Assembly (NCBI GenBank): GCA_047967505.1
Contig: CM106540.1
Reading direction: 5' to 3' (one strand)
DNA: 64,000 bases
DNA from: Dipteris shenzhenensis
Lineage: Eukaryota > Polypodiophyta > Polypodiopsida > Gleicheniales
In this document: one piece after another, positions 11,609 to 23,600 of the stretch
Layout of the letters: every line of letters starts with the position of its first letter
Numbering within the stretch: the first letter of the stretch is position 1
Position numbers and translations under genes: made by a program
The notes under the pieces: generated by a model
Told to the model about the DNA's origin: nothing
Databases searched by the model: none
What the model saw: the letters and a program-made list of their open reading frames with translations, nothing else

Positions 11609-14600
11609 ACGTCTGCGGGAGGCCTCGTGGGCCTATGGGACAAAAGTGCAGAAATCAATGTAAACTCATACAAGCCACTGTGGGCTGGAGCGAAGGGCTC
11701 GCTATCATGTGCACGGATGGGTATCCGACGTGTACTGGGTACACAAGACTAGCTCAGGTAGCGTGGGGAGGCTTAGAGCTAGGCAGGCTTGATTCTTGGG
11801 TTGAGTGGCAAGGGTACGAACCAGTTAGAGGTCTTCGCTATTTTTGGCACTTGGGGCCCGAGTCTATATAAGGGGCCCAGGGGTTCAGTTCTTAGAGAGC
11901 CGATGGGAGCAAGTTTTGTTCCCAGGTGCTAGGTCTGATCTTGGATTGAGTCGCGGACGTGCGCCTGCATCATAGCGTAGCCCAAGGCCCAGCAGCAGAT
12001 CCCAGGCTTCACAGCGCCACCTGGTGGTATGGGACACCAGGATGGTTAGGATCTGGTTGGGAGTTCGTGCCAGTAGCTCAGCTCGTGGCTCGGAGGGGAC
12101 ATCTCCTGATTTGGGATCACATCCCGTAGATGTCATGGATGGGTGGTGAGCAGCCTGCTCAGTTTCCTCATGTTGTGTGTGTTCTTGTGTTTGCTTGCAG
12201 ATCAGAGGTTTCAGGAGTGCTGGGGACGTGTCAGTTGGTATTAGAGCCAACTCTTGAGGTAGGAACTTCTTTTGCGAGAATTTTGGACGATTTCTCCTCT
12301 AGGTATGCCCTAATTTTGAAACTCGTGCTTAAACCTTGCAAGTGTCTGTGGGTTCATTGCTTAAGGGAAGTGGTTTTGGTTTGGGATAGAAGGAAGGAGA
12401 GAGAGTGCAGGGTGATTTTGTTGCAAGAAGTGGCAGGTAGAGAGAGAGGGAGAGAGGTGTAGTTAGGAGGAAGTAGTGGGGACCTGGTAGAGGCGTCAGA
12501 AGGGAGTCAGGAGGGAGCGTAGAGTTGGGGTGAACCAAAGGGGATCCCGCATGTTGGCTGGCTGCTCAGGGATTGTGATGGCAGGTAGAAGGGGAGCGCA
12601 GGAAGGTGCGCAACGGGATAGGGCTAGATCGCAATCTAGGCCAGTTGCTTTTCGGGGGGCCTGGGGGTTTAAAAAAACGCTACCCCTCCAGTTTTGGAGG
12701 GTGAGCTTTTGGAAAAGCAGGGCTTTACTAAAAGCCTGCTCTCCCGCTATAAGTTCGGCCAAATTGCCGTCTCCCATAGCCTGCAGATTGCGCAAAATTC
12801 CAGCCCCTCTACATCTTCACGCCCGGGAGCCAGAACACTTGTACGGTTTGCTACAGTCCTTCGTACGGACAGCCAAGAGCGGAGTCCCAGGTTCCAGAAT
12901 CTGAGTTGAATCGTCAGCTCTGCTCAGCTGCTTACCTTCTTCATCGACCAGCTTTCCCTTCTTCCATCGCCTCCTTCTTGGCCAGCTTCCACTTCGTTTC
13001 TACCTCCTAGCTCCGAGGCCACCTGCTTGTTTCTCTTCTCTAGCCTATCTTCTTTTCAGATCAGATTTCAGTCATGGCTGATTCTGCAGACCCTGAGCTT
13101 GCGATGGGAGACCAGGATTTGAACTACCATGCGGAGGATGATCAGGGTCTCTACGATGATCTGATTACGAAAAAAGCCTTCAGTGAATTCACCACTGCTC
13201 TTGATGGAAAGTTTGAGCAAGTTAACACGAATCAAACGGGATTGACACAGCAACTCCAAGGGATTCAAACCACACTCACACTTTTGACTAGCACTGTTCA
13301 GGCGCTCACGCATGTGGATGCCATGGCTTCAGTGTTAGGTCCGAACATCACTCCAGATCCTTTTCCCGGAGACCAGAAGTCTCGTACCAAGGAGGTTGTT
13401 GACACTTGGTTGCACAAGTGGCAAGTACACTTCTAGTTTCACCCTTACCCAGATGACAAGAAAATACAGCTTGCAGCTGGGTTTATGTCAGGAAAGGCTT
13501 TATTGTGGTGGAAGGAACTCCAACCCAAGCCTGCAACATGGATAGAATTCGAAGGGGTCTTCAGGAAAGAGCATCTGAAGGAGGAGGAAGATTACGATAT
13601 CGTAGGCAAGCTCAAAGCCCTCCAGATGTCCAAGCTGAATTTGACTTTTGAGGTTTATCTTCAGAGGTTTCGGGATTTGCAGACCAGAGCTACAAAGATG
13701 GATCCAGTGACCTTGTTAGGTTTCTTTGTGAATGGTTTGCCTGACTCGTATAAGTTACAGATCAAGAACAACAAGTGTATCACGTTGCAAGAGGCCATGA
13801 ATTATGCGCGTATTTATGATGATACCATGGCCAGTGCAAAGGGAACCACAGTTGCTGACACGGGTGGGAAGAACAAGCGGAAGTTCTTCCAGTCTACCAG
13901 TGGTACCAGGGAGACGAAGTCTATAGACAACGCCTCCAAGAAACATTTGACTCAGGCGAAGAATGGTCGTGCCCGTTTCCTTCGTACCTTGAAGCTAAAG
14001 AAGGAAGGACGTTGCTTCTTCTGCGAGGAGCGGAGCCACACTAAGAATGATTGTCCTAAGCGCAAGAACCAGAAGCAAGCGCCGGGACCGAAGCTCCAAT
14101 TAGTATCAATCTTAGCACCAAAACTTAGCCAATTAGTTTCAATCTTAGCACCTCTCCACCAATAATAATGAAGAGCAATCTAAGAGCAATCTAGTGGATG
14201 AGTTGAGGCTCTCTATAAGACACCACGTTTTGGTTCATTTCACCCATTCTTAGCCATTAATTTCAAGTCATATATTTGCCATTTCATACATTAAAAATGG
14301 AAAAAATATAGGGCAATTTTGGTTGCCATTTCTTACACAAAAATGGCAATACTATGTGGCACTTCTAGTTGCCATTTCATACATAAAAATGGCAAAAATA
14401 TATAGCACTTTTGGTTTCCATTTAGGATGTAAAAATGGGAAAATTCTATGACACTTTTAGTTGCAATTTCAAATGTAAAAATGGCAAAAATATATGGCAA
14501 TTTTGGTTTCCATTTCATACGTAAAAATGGCAAAATAGTATGGCACTTGGTTTTTCCATTTCAAACATGAAAAATGGCAAACAAATATGGCACTTTTGGT

Positions 14601-17600
14601 TGCCATTTAACAATGTAGAAATGGCACTTTTAAACTGTGATTTCTACGTGTCGGGTACCAAAGCTAAGGGAGCTAATCAAGTTTCGATGACAGGTATTTC
14701 TGTAGATGTCATTACCTGCCCACTTTCTTGTAATTGTACTTTTAATACTTCGTTATTTGGTTCCCATGATCTTTTCTGAGTTTATGGAGAAGTTAGGGAC
14801 CAAAGAGTTCACATTCTCTTTGACTCGAGCAACTCTCATAACTTTGTTAATTACAAACTTGTGCAGAAGATGGGGCTGTCCACGATACCTAGCGATCACA
14901 CCTATGAGGTGCAGCTTCCAGCTGGGAAGCAGTTTTAGGATCGCAAGATTGAAGCCCTTTCTATCCGGATTCAAGAATACACAGCGGCTCTTACGTGCTA
15001 TGTCACGCACTTGGAGCATGTGGACTTGTTAATTAGAATAGAGTGGTTTAAAACCCACGATATTCGGATTAGATGGAAGGACCATACTCTTTCTTTTTTG
15101 GATAGGGACACCCAATTTTGTATTCAGTGTGATAACATTCCCTTTTCTCAGGGACCTATTGTATTTGCGATGTAGCTTCGGAATATATTAAACACTTCTC
15201 ATTATGATGTCTATCAGTGTGTTTTGATTCCGCTTTCTTCATTTGTTGTCTCTGTTAATAACAAGAATGATTTAAGTGTGTTTGAACACCGTGAATTGAG
15301 AACGTTGTTAGATGATTTCATGGATGTATTCCCTGCTCAACTGCTGGAAGGTTTACCTCCAGAACGGGCAGTAGATCATCACATAGACTTAGTACCTGGG
15401 GCTCAACCTATTAGTGTTCCACCTTATAGGATGAGCCAGCTTGAGGAGGATGAGTTAGCTTCACAGCTACAGGATTACTTGAATATGGGCTATATTCGCC
15501 CGAGTAAATCACCTTGGGGAGCACCTGTCCTCTTAAGAAAGAAGAAAGATTCTACATGGAGAATGTGTATAGATTATAAACGATTGAATAAAGTGACAAT
15601 TAAGAATCGATACCCTCTACCTCGTTCCGATGATCTAATAGACCGTTTAGTCGGAGCGAAGTATTTCACTAAGATTGATTTGCGTACGGGTTATCACCAA
15701 ATCCGTATCTATGCTAAACACATAGATAGAACCGCATTCTGAACTAGGTATGGCCACTACGAGTTTCTTGTATTACCTTCTGGTTTGATCAATGCTCCTG
15801 TCACCTTCCAGCAAATGATGAACGATTTGTTCCGAGATTTTTTGGGCAAATTCGTTGTAGTGTTCTTAGATGACATCTTGGTATATAGCCGAATGCTAGA
15901 GGATCACATAGGACACCTCCAGATTGTCTGAGTTATTCTAAGACAGCATAAGCTCTATGCCAAGATGAGTAAATGTGACTTCTTTATAAAGGAGATCATT
16001 TACTTAGGACACAAGATTTCTTCTGAAGGTATTAGCATTGATCTGGATCGTATCTAGAAGGTTTTAGAATGGCCTATCCCTCAGACTGTGAAACAACTTC
16101 GTTCTTTCCTAGGATTTACGGTATTTCTACGGAAGTCTGTGCGTGATTATTCACACATCACGGCACCCCTGACAAACATATTGAAAGGTCGTGGACGCAG
16201 GTCTACTTAGCCGATCTCTTGGAATGATGCATTGAACAAGGCTTTTGAAACCTTGAAGTTAGCTATCAAGGAAGCACCCGTTCTTGCATTACCCGATCCT
16301 ACCCGGCCTTATGTTTTAGAGGCCGATGCGAGTGATTTTGCGATCGGGGCAGCTTTATTCCAAGAGGGTAGACTTGTAGCTTTTGAGAGTAAGAAGCTAG
16401 ACCACACCCAATATCGTTGGCCCACAAGAACTCTATGCAGTCGTGTATGCACTGAAGGTTTGGAGACACTACTTGTATGGTTCGAAGTTTCTTGTATTGA
16501 TCGATCATCAGTCAATCAAGTATGTGTGTGATGGGTCTAAATTGAGGGGACGGAAAGCTAGATGGGCAGAATTAATGCAAGATTTTGATTTTGAAATACG
16601 TTATCGCAAGGGTTCGTTGAATAGTGTGGCGGATGCCTTAAGTCGAGTCAAGTTTGTAAATGCTATGTCATTTACGGAAATATCCTCAGACCTATTTCAA
16701 TCCTTGAGAGGGCTTTGCGCAACTGATAGTCATTTCAGCTCTTATTGGCAGAAAGTCCAGGATGGGAGCTCCATGGTTGACCAGGACTCAGGGATTGTGC
16801 CACCTACGGTACAGGCGGCGGGAGGTCAGTGGATGATTAGGAACGGCTTGCTGTTCCGGAATGGAAAGATTTGTGTGCCAGATGTTCTGAAACTTCGATC
16901 CAAGATTCTCTGGGAGTGTCATGATGCTCCTAGTGCTGGACATCCGGGTATACATCGGACTGTGTCTCTTGTGAAGCATACCTTTTATTGGCCTAAGATG
17001 CGTGCATTTATTGAAAACTATGTGATAGGTTGCCGGGTTTGTTAGGTTACTAAGGCAGAATGCCTTAGAAGCGCGGGGTTATTACAGCCATTGCAAATTC
17101 CAAGTAATAAATGGAAAAGTATTTCCATGGATTTTATTACTGGTTCGCCTCGAACGCGCAAGGGTCATGACTCCATTTGGGTCATAGTGGACCGTCTGAC
17201 AAAAATGGCTAGATTCTTACCTACTAGAATAACTATTTCAGGTGTTCAGCTGGCTCACGAGTTTGTGGATCACTTGTTTAAGCTGTATGGTTTGCCCTCC
17301 AACATAGTCAGTGACAGGGACTCGAAGTTTACAAGTAACTTTTGGACACTTGTTTTTGAGAAGTTAGAAACTACTCTAAGTATGAGTTCCTCAGATCATG
17401 CACAATCCGATGGCAGTATGGAGAAGGTCAACCAATTGGTTGAAGATATGCTTCGTGCATATGTTTCTAAGAGACAGTCTTCATGGGAAGATTATCTACC
17501 TATGATAGAATTTGCTTATAACAGTGCCAAGCATTCGAGTACTGGTTACAGTACTTTTATGCTTATGTACGGGTTTCAACCTAAGTCACTAGTTATGGTT

Positions 17601-20600
17601 GGGTTAAAAGGAATCCAAAATGATGCTGCAAAGACCTTCTTGCTAGACATGCAGGAAATGTTGCAGTTAGCCAAGGAGTCTATTAGAAGTGCCCAAGATC
17701 GGGACAAATTTTATGCTAATAGACATCGTTCACCTAGAGAGTTCTCTGAAGGAATGATGATATATTTGCAAATTCCCAAGGAATCCAAGAGCCTAAGTAC
17801 TGATTTGGTTCCGAAGTTATCCCCCAGATATTGTAGTCCGTTCAAGTTTATTAAAAGAATTGGACCAGTTGCATATCGACTAGAATTGCCTCCTGATGTT
17901 AAGTACATCCAGTCTTTCATGTCAGTAGACTGAAAGAAGTATTGGGTGCGGATTTACAACTTGTTTCTCCTCAAGAAATAATAGAAGTTACAGATTTGAC
18001 TTTTATTCCACACGAACCTGAGTGTATTCTTGAATTTCGTGAAAGACAGATTCGTAATAGAACAATCACGGAATACAAGATCAAGTGGAAAGATCGTGTT
18101 GAGGAGGATGCAACATGGGAGACATTATAGAATCTCCAAAGGACATTCTCGGGTTTTTTAGCGAACTCAGGAGTGAGTTCTTAGAGGAGGGGAAGTATGT
18201 CATGTGCACGGATGGGTATCCGACGTGTACTGGGTACACAAGACTAGCTCAGGTAGCCTGGGGAGGCTTAGAGCTAGGCAGGCTTGATTCTTGGGTTGAG
18301 TGGCAAGGGTAGAACCAGTTAGAGGTCTTCGCTATTTTTGGCACTTGGGGCCCGGGTCTATATAAGGGGCGCAGGGGTTCAGTTCTTAGAGAGCCGATGG
18401 GAGCAAGTTTTGTTCCCAGGTGCTAGGTTTGATCTTGGATTGAGTCGCGGACGCGCGCCTGCATCATAGTGTAGCCCAAGGTCCATCAGCAGATCCCAGG
18501 CTTCACAGCGCCACCTGGTGGTATGGGACACCAGGCTGGTTAGGATTTGGTTGGGAGTTTGTGCCAGTAGCTCATCTTGTGGCTCGCGGAGGGGACATCT
18601 CTTGATTCGGGATCACATCCCGTAGATGTCATGGATGGGTGGTGAGCAGCCTGCTCAGTTTCCTCACGTTGTGTGTGTTCTTGTGTTTGCTTGCAGATCA
18701 GAGGTTTCAGGAGTGTTGGGGACGTGTCACTCGCTATAGAAAAATCCACAAACTGAAATACTAATGTAGTACAACATATCAAGTCAGAATAGCCAAGTAG
18801 TGTGCAATAGGAGTGAGGCATGAGGGTGTCAAGTGCTCAGAGCTAATGCTCCAAGAACATGATCTGGCGTCGAGTTGTCTGACGCTGTGGTGGAGGGCGT
18901 GGTCTCCTCGATCTTTGGATTTGATGGGCTATGTCAACTGTGATGCCATGTCTCTGTCGATCGCCTCTGAGGAGAGCTGAGATAGGTCAAACCTCAATCG
19001 TGCGTGCTCTGGTCTCTTGTCGTATGTGAGATCCCTGTGTCCCTCGTCCAGTAGTGGTGTCATGCCGGCTCTCTCTACTGATCCATCTATCTCTCATGTC
19101 AGCTAGCTCTTCCTCCTCCACCCCCGAGTGCCCTGGAGCTGACTCAAATGCATAGAAGTCAGTGACGTGTCTCTGCGCTCAGTCTACCTCAGTGTCCTGT
19201 GGCGTGGTGGTGGTCACATCTTGCTGCTCTCTGATCTTCCGCAGTAGTGTCTCCTTGTGTCGTCGCACCTCCATCAAGTAGAGTCCAACACAGACCTGGT
19301 CCTGGAAGTGGAGTCGTGAGAGGGGTCCAAAACCGTGTCCCTCCTGAAAGAGGCAATGGTAGTGCGTGTTCCTCTCTCCGAACCATTGAAATGAGGGGTC
19401 TCATGTGTGATCTGAAGAGGATGGCCACTTCTCTGGAACCATGCCCTCCACTGTCTCCCCACATTTCCTGCCGATGGGCTGACTCCCATGTATATCCTGT
19501 CACAGTGGGCAGTCCTCTCTCTGGGCTCTCATGTGTCTCAGTGTGGAAGATCATGTCTCTACCAGTGTATGTCTCCGAGAATCCTCCCGGGTCAGACCAG
19601 AGTGTGCCATTACAGTTCCACACTGCCATCTTCAGTTCATTCTGTGCATTCATCCCATTGGTCCGACACCGTCATAATTCACCATCCTCCTTCTCTTCCC
19701 TAGCTGGTCTGTCTCGGATAATGACTTTGCCATCTCTATATACAGCCCATTTTCCTGCCTCCCTTGCTGCCATTACCCGTACCATGCCCTCCCTTTTGTG
19801 CTCCTGCTGTAGGAGGGTTAGATCATCATCCAGGTATATCCTGGTCCCTTTCAGGGCTGCTCTCGTACTCATAAGGGTAGACCTATCCATGGCATTTCGG
19901 ACTTTCAGCACTAGTGGTCTTGTTGGTATTTCCACGTTACCTACCCCCCAGGCTGTCTCGCATGTGAGATTAACCCCATTTTCGTGAACAAAGCTTGGGC
20001 ATCTGCCATTGGGGTATCTCCCACCGTCAGGCCCCTTACAAGCGCATTCAAGACCTTGCTGGATCTCCTTTTCTCTTCCTCTATAGCCTCAGAAATAAAC
20101 TCTTTCTTGGGTGCAACTGCTGTCCACTCAAGCATTTCTTCTTTCCCTGTGGTGAGTTGTTGTGTAATCTCAGCATGTTTTCCAATCATCGTGGCCTGCA
20201 TGGCCGACATCTCTTTTTTGAGAGCTGCATTCTCTGTTCTGAGTATTTCCATGGCTTTGCAGCCCCCCTCTGAAGTCATTTGCATGTCCTTCATTTACTG
20301 TAATTCAACACCCAATGAATGCAACTTGTCTTGGAGGTTTACTTTCTCATTAATCCACTCTGTTTTTTCTTGTTCCCAGTTCTCTTTCTTGGCCTTTTCC
20401 ATCCTCCACTGTTCTTGTATTTTCCCTCCTTGCTTTTTAAATTCAGCGAGGGTTTTGTCAACATGAGCTTTTGCGGCCAATAAGGCCACATTTGTGGCCT
20501 CTAGGTTGTCTATTTTTTCAATCAACACAAGGCATATTTTGTTGGGGCATGTAAGCACTTCAGTGGTACCTTTGTGAGCTGTCCCATTCGAGAGGGCTGT

Positions 20601-23600
20601 CAGAGCAGATTCCAAGGCTTGTTTTCCCCAAATATCCTCCACACATCCACGTGTAGGCATGTAGCAAAATGTTTACTGCTTGTTTTTCTGTTTTTTACGG
20701 AGATAATGCAGAGAAAAAGGGGTATCCCACTGAAATCACATATTTGCTTGCCTTGCCTGCCTTAGTTCCTCATTGTAGTGCCTTGTACTTTTCTCTGTCC
20801 CTTCTTTGCTTCAAGGTCGATTTTCTTGGAGTTTCTTGATTTTCTTGATTTTCTGCAGTTGTCGAGGCTAAAGAGCTGTTCTTTCGGTGCTGTGGAGGAG
20901 GTAGAGGCAGCGAACGGGCTGCTCAGCTGCTGCTGGTAGCTCTTGCTGGTGTTGCCACAGGAGAGGGGGGCTGCTGCTTGGGCCGGCTGTAGGTGAGGCT
21001 GCTCAGGCTGCGCCTGAGCTGTCGCCTAGGTATGCTAGGCTTGCTAGGGGCTGTAGGTAGGCTAGGCGGGGGCTAGGCAGGGGGCTATGGCTAGGAAGAG
21101 GCTATAGGCTAGGCTAGGATGTCGTGGTAAGCTGTCGCCTAGGTATGCTAGGCTTGCTAGGGCCTGTAGGTAGGCTAGGCGGGGGCTAGGCAGGGGGCTA
21201 TGGCTAGGCAGAGGCTAGGCCGACAGGTAGGGGGGGCTGAGGGGTGGCGAGGGGGTGGCTGAGTGGCTGAGGGGTAGCGAGGGAGTGGCTGGGGGGCTGA
21301 GGGGTGGCGAGGGAGTGGCTGAGGGGGGGCTGAGGGGTGGCGAGCAAGAGAGAGAGATCCGTTGCGCCAGTTTGTCCTCAAAATTTGCAAGTTTTGCTCT
21401 CTGAGCATCAATTTCAACATTTGTTGCAAACCATTAAACTCCATCTTTTTCTACCATTTGCTTATTGGTTTGCCCGTGATGGGATTCTTGGAAGATTTCT
21501 ATTAGTAGTTTTCTAAAACTTATCCTTGTTCGTGGAGTTCCCAATGGTTTCATCCAGCTTACGACCAGCTCTGTTTAAGGCTCTCTAAGACCTTGTTAGA
21601 ACTAGCCATGATAGGTACACCCATCTTAGACTTATTCAACTATTTTTTTCTCACAAAAAATTCAAACGAAAATTTGTTTTATGGACAACGCAAATTGAGG
21701 AAGGACAAGAATGAAAAATGTTGCTATTGTCCTTATTTGATTGCAAAATATATTGGTGGCAATGTAGAAGATAATCCAAAATGATTTGGTGTGCCAAAAC
21801 TGAGGTGGCTCTCTTCCAAACCAAATCTATTGGCTTCTGTTTCTTCATACGTACTGCCCCGATCAGTGGCAAATTGGGAGTTCTAGTTCCAATAAAAGGC
21901 ACCTTAAAAAACTAGAACAAGCCTTTGAAGTTGTTTTTTGCTCCCAAACAACTATTACATTGTCATTTTTGTTCACAAAGCATATCCACTTGCTTGGTAA
22001 GTCATTTATTACATATCTTTTTTTTCTGTAATTACAAGTTCTTAAAATTAGGTTGTTTGCCAAAAGGATGCATATACTTTCCTACTATACATATAGTTTC
22101 TAGTTGGCTAGGGTCTAGCATTTGAGGTGGACTTTCTACTAAAGGGGTATGGGCATTAGTGTCCCACAAGTTGAGACATATCTCTATAAGAGATATGCTA
22201 AGATCACACTCCACCCAAGTACTCAAACACGGAACCAATAAAATGCATAGAATGTATACTAACCCAGCTTAGGAGAATGTTTGCAGTAAGTAGCCTTGGG
22301 TGTGGGCCTATGAACATGAAAGAGACAAAGAGATACAAGACAACACAAGAAACTGATAGGCCTAATGCATTATGTGAGGACGCCAACCAAAACTCAATTA
22401 GTCCTAGATTAGCCCTTTGAATAGAGCTAATTGTGAAAAACCTAAGGATGAAAACAGAAGTAAAATCAGCCTTGCCGCAGCTATGACACATGGCAATCTT
22501 GACACATGGCATGATGATGTGGTAGCCATGACACGTAGCAGCCTGTGAGGTAGCATAGGACACGTGGCAACTTGTGAGATGGCATAGGACATGTGGCAGG
22601 GCCACCCATGACTCATGGCATCACTCGTCACACCATGGACTCAGTCTCCATGCAACCCACCACAATTTAGGGGAAGCCACCACCCCATTCTAGAGAGGAG
22701 GAAAGGGTGACATTCTATCTGATGCCCTTCCATCCCCTCCATATCTATGTGAGTGCCAAATCCCATGACCGACAGAAAAGCCTATATAAGAACGACAGAA
22801 AAGCCTATATAAGAAGGACCCCACCCCCCCTTCACTTGTTCACTCTGTACCTTGCTGGTGCAGCCTCTACTCTTGCAGCAACCCCTCCTGCAGCAGTCTT
22901 CGTCCTCTGGCAGAAGATCCCCTTGCAGTAGTCCTCCTCTTGCGGCAGCTCCTTCTCTTGCAGCATCAGCTCCTTCTCTTCCTGCAGCAGCAGCTTCTAT
23001 AGCAGCTCCTTCTCTTACAGCAGCGCCTTCCTGTCAGCAATCCTCCTACTGCAACAGCTCCCTCTCTTGCAGAAGCTCCTCTTACAGCAACTACCTCCTC
23101 CTGCAGCTCCTTCTCCACACAGTCCTGCAGCAGCCCTTCCCCTAGGCAGTCCTTCTCCCTCTTGTTGGTGCAGCTCTTGCCCATGCAGTGCTGTTCCCTC
23201 CCAGCAGCTATACTCAGTTTTCAAGGCAACATGTAGCAGATATTACATTGTTATTCGTTCAGTCTTTGAAATATCAGGCATAAACTCTGTCACTGGACTA
23301 TTTCTTAACCTTGATTAACATGAAATTTCACCATTTAGTAACCACTATATTCTCCATTGAGGTTTTCTGGAGAAAATTGGTGGGGGGACTTTCTACCACA
23401 GTTTTAGAAGTAAATGCAAACCTTTGTGGTAATAATCATGAAAATGTGATCTTTTCTTCTTTTCTTGTTTTTATTTGTGCACATGCAGAGATTAGCGATC
23501 AAGAAAATGGATCTAAAGGAAACTAAAGGGTTTGTCAATGAGCTAAGGGTCCTGTCAAGTGTACATCATGCAAACTTGGTAAGGTTCAGCATTCTTCTCT

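Larger units (their letters stand above)
11703..18729 (+). mobile_element. Element 2: Ty3/gypsy (chromovirus-like) retrotransposon, complete but inactivated
   Basis: LTRs at 11703-12233 and 18198-18729 are flanked by a perfect 5-bp target duplication CTCGC (11698-11702 and 18730-18734). The primer site with one mismatch follows the left LTR (TGGTATTAGAGC, about 12236-12247), and a purine tract (GAGGAGGGGAAG) precedes the right LTR. Domains run gag with zinc knuckle, protease, reverse transcriptase, RNase H, integrase and a chromodomain-like tail. By hand I count about 20 substitutions between LTRs, so it is moderately young. Gag and pol are broken by nine in-frame TAG/TGA stops and two frameshifts. 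It lies sense to the host gene. Confidence 0.95.
18735..21350 (-). mobile_element. LINE A: 5' half of a non-LTR retrotransposon, minus strand
   Basis: Reading right to left there are tandem GC-rich repeats (21345-21018), a coiled-coil ORF1 (20660 to about 19672) and, about 20 nt on, the start of ORF2 with an endonuclease domain (19653 to about 18850). No reverse transcriptase follows; the element stops near 18740-18850, beside the element 2 insertion. LINEs are usually truncated at the 5' end, so loss of the 3' part is unusual and suggests later deletion. Confidence 0.75.
2066..23488 (+). other. LYK intron 3 (21.4 kb), retrotransposon-filled
   Basis: Donor GTGCGT and acceptor GTGCACATGCAG join two phase-0 exons that align without a gap across the P-loop to VAIK-lysine segment of LYK kinases. 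The intron has grown by nested insertion of at least two gypsy elements, copia pieces and a LINE, annotated separately. Element 2 lies sense to the gene; element 1 and the LINE lie antisense. Confidence 0.85.

Noticed and set aside
12496-12904. Two opposite-strand frames in the element 2 leader
   Set aside because: Both lie in the untranslated leader between primer site and gag and show no domain.
14276-14632. CRISPR-like array
   Set aside because: The units are contiguous, diverged and lack distinct spacers; the sequence is plant DNA inside a retrotransposon.
22852-23145. Ser/Ala/Leu-rich 97-codon protein
   Set aside because: It is a translation of the pyrimidine-CAG array, with an alternative start and no family signature.
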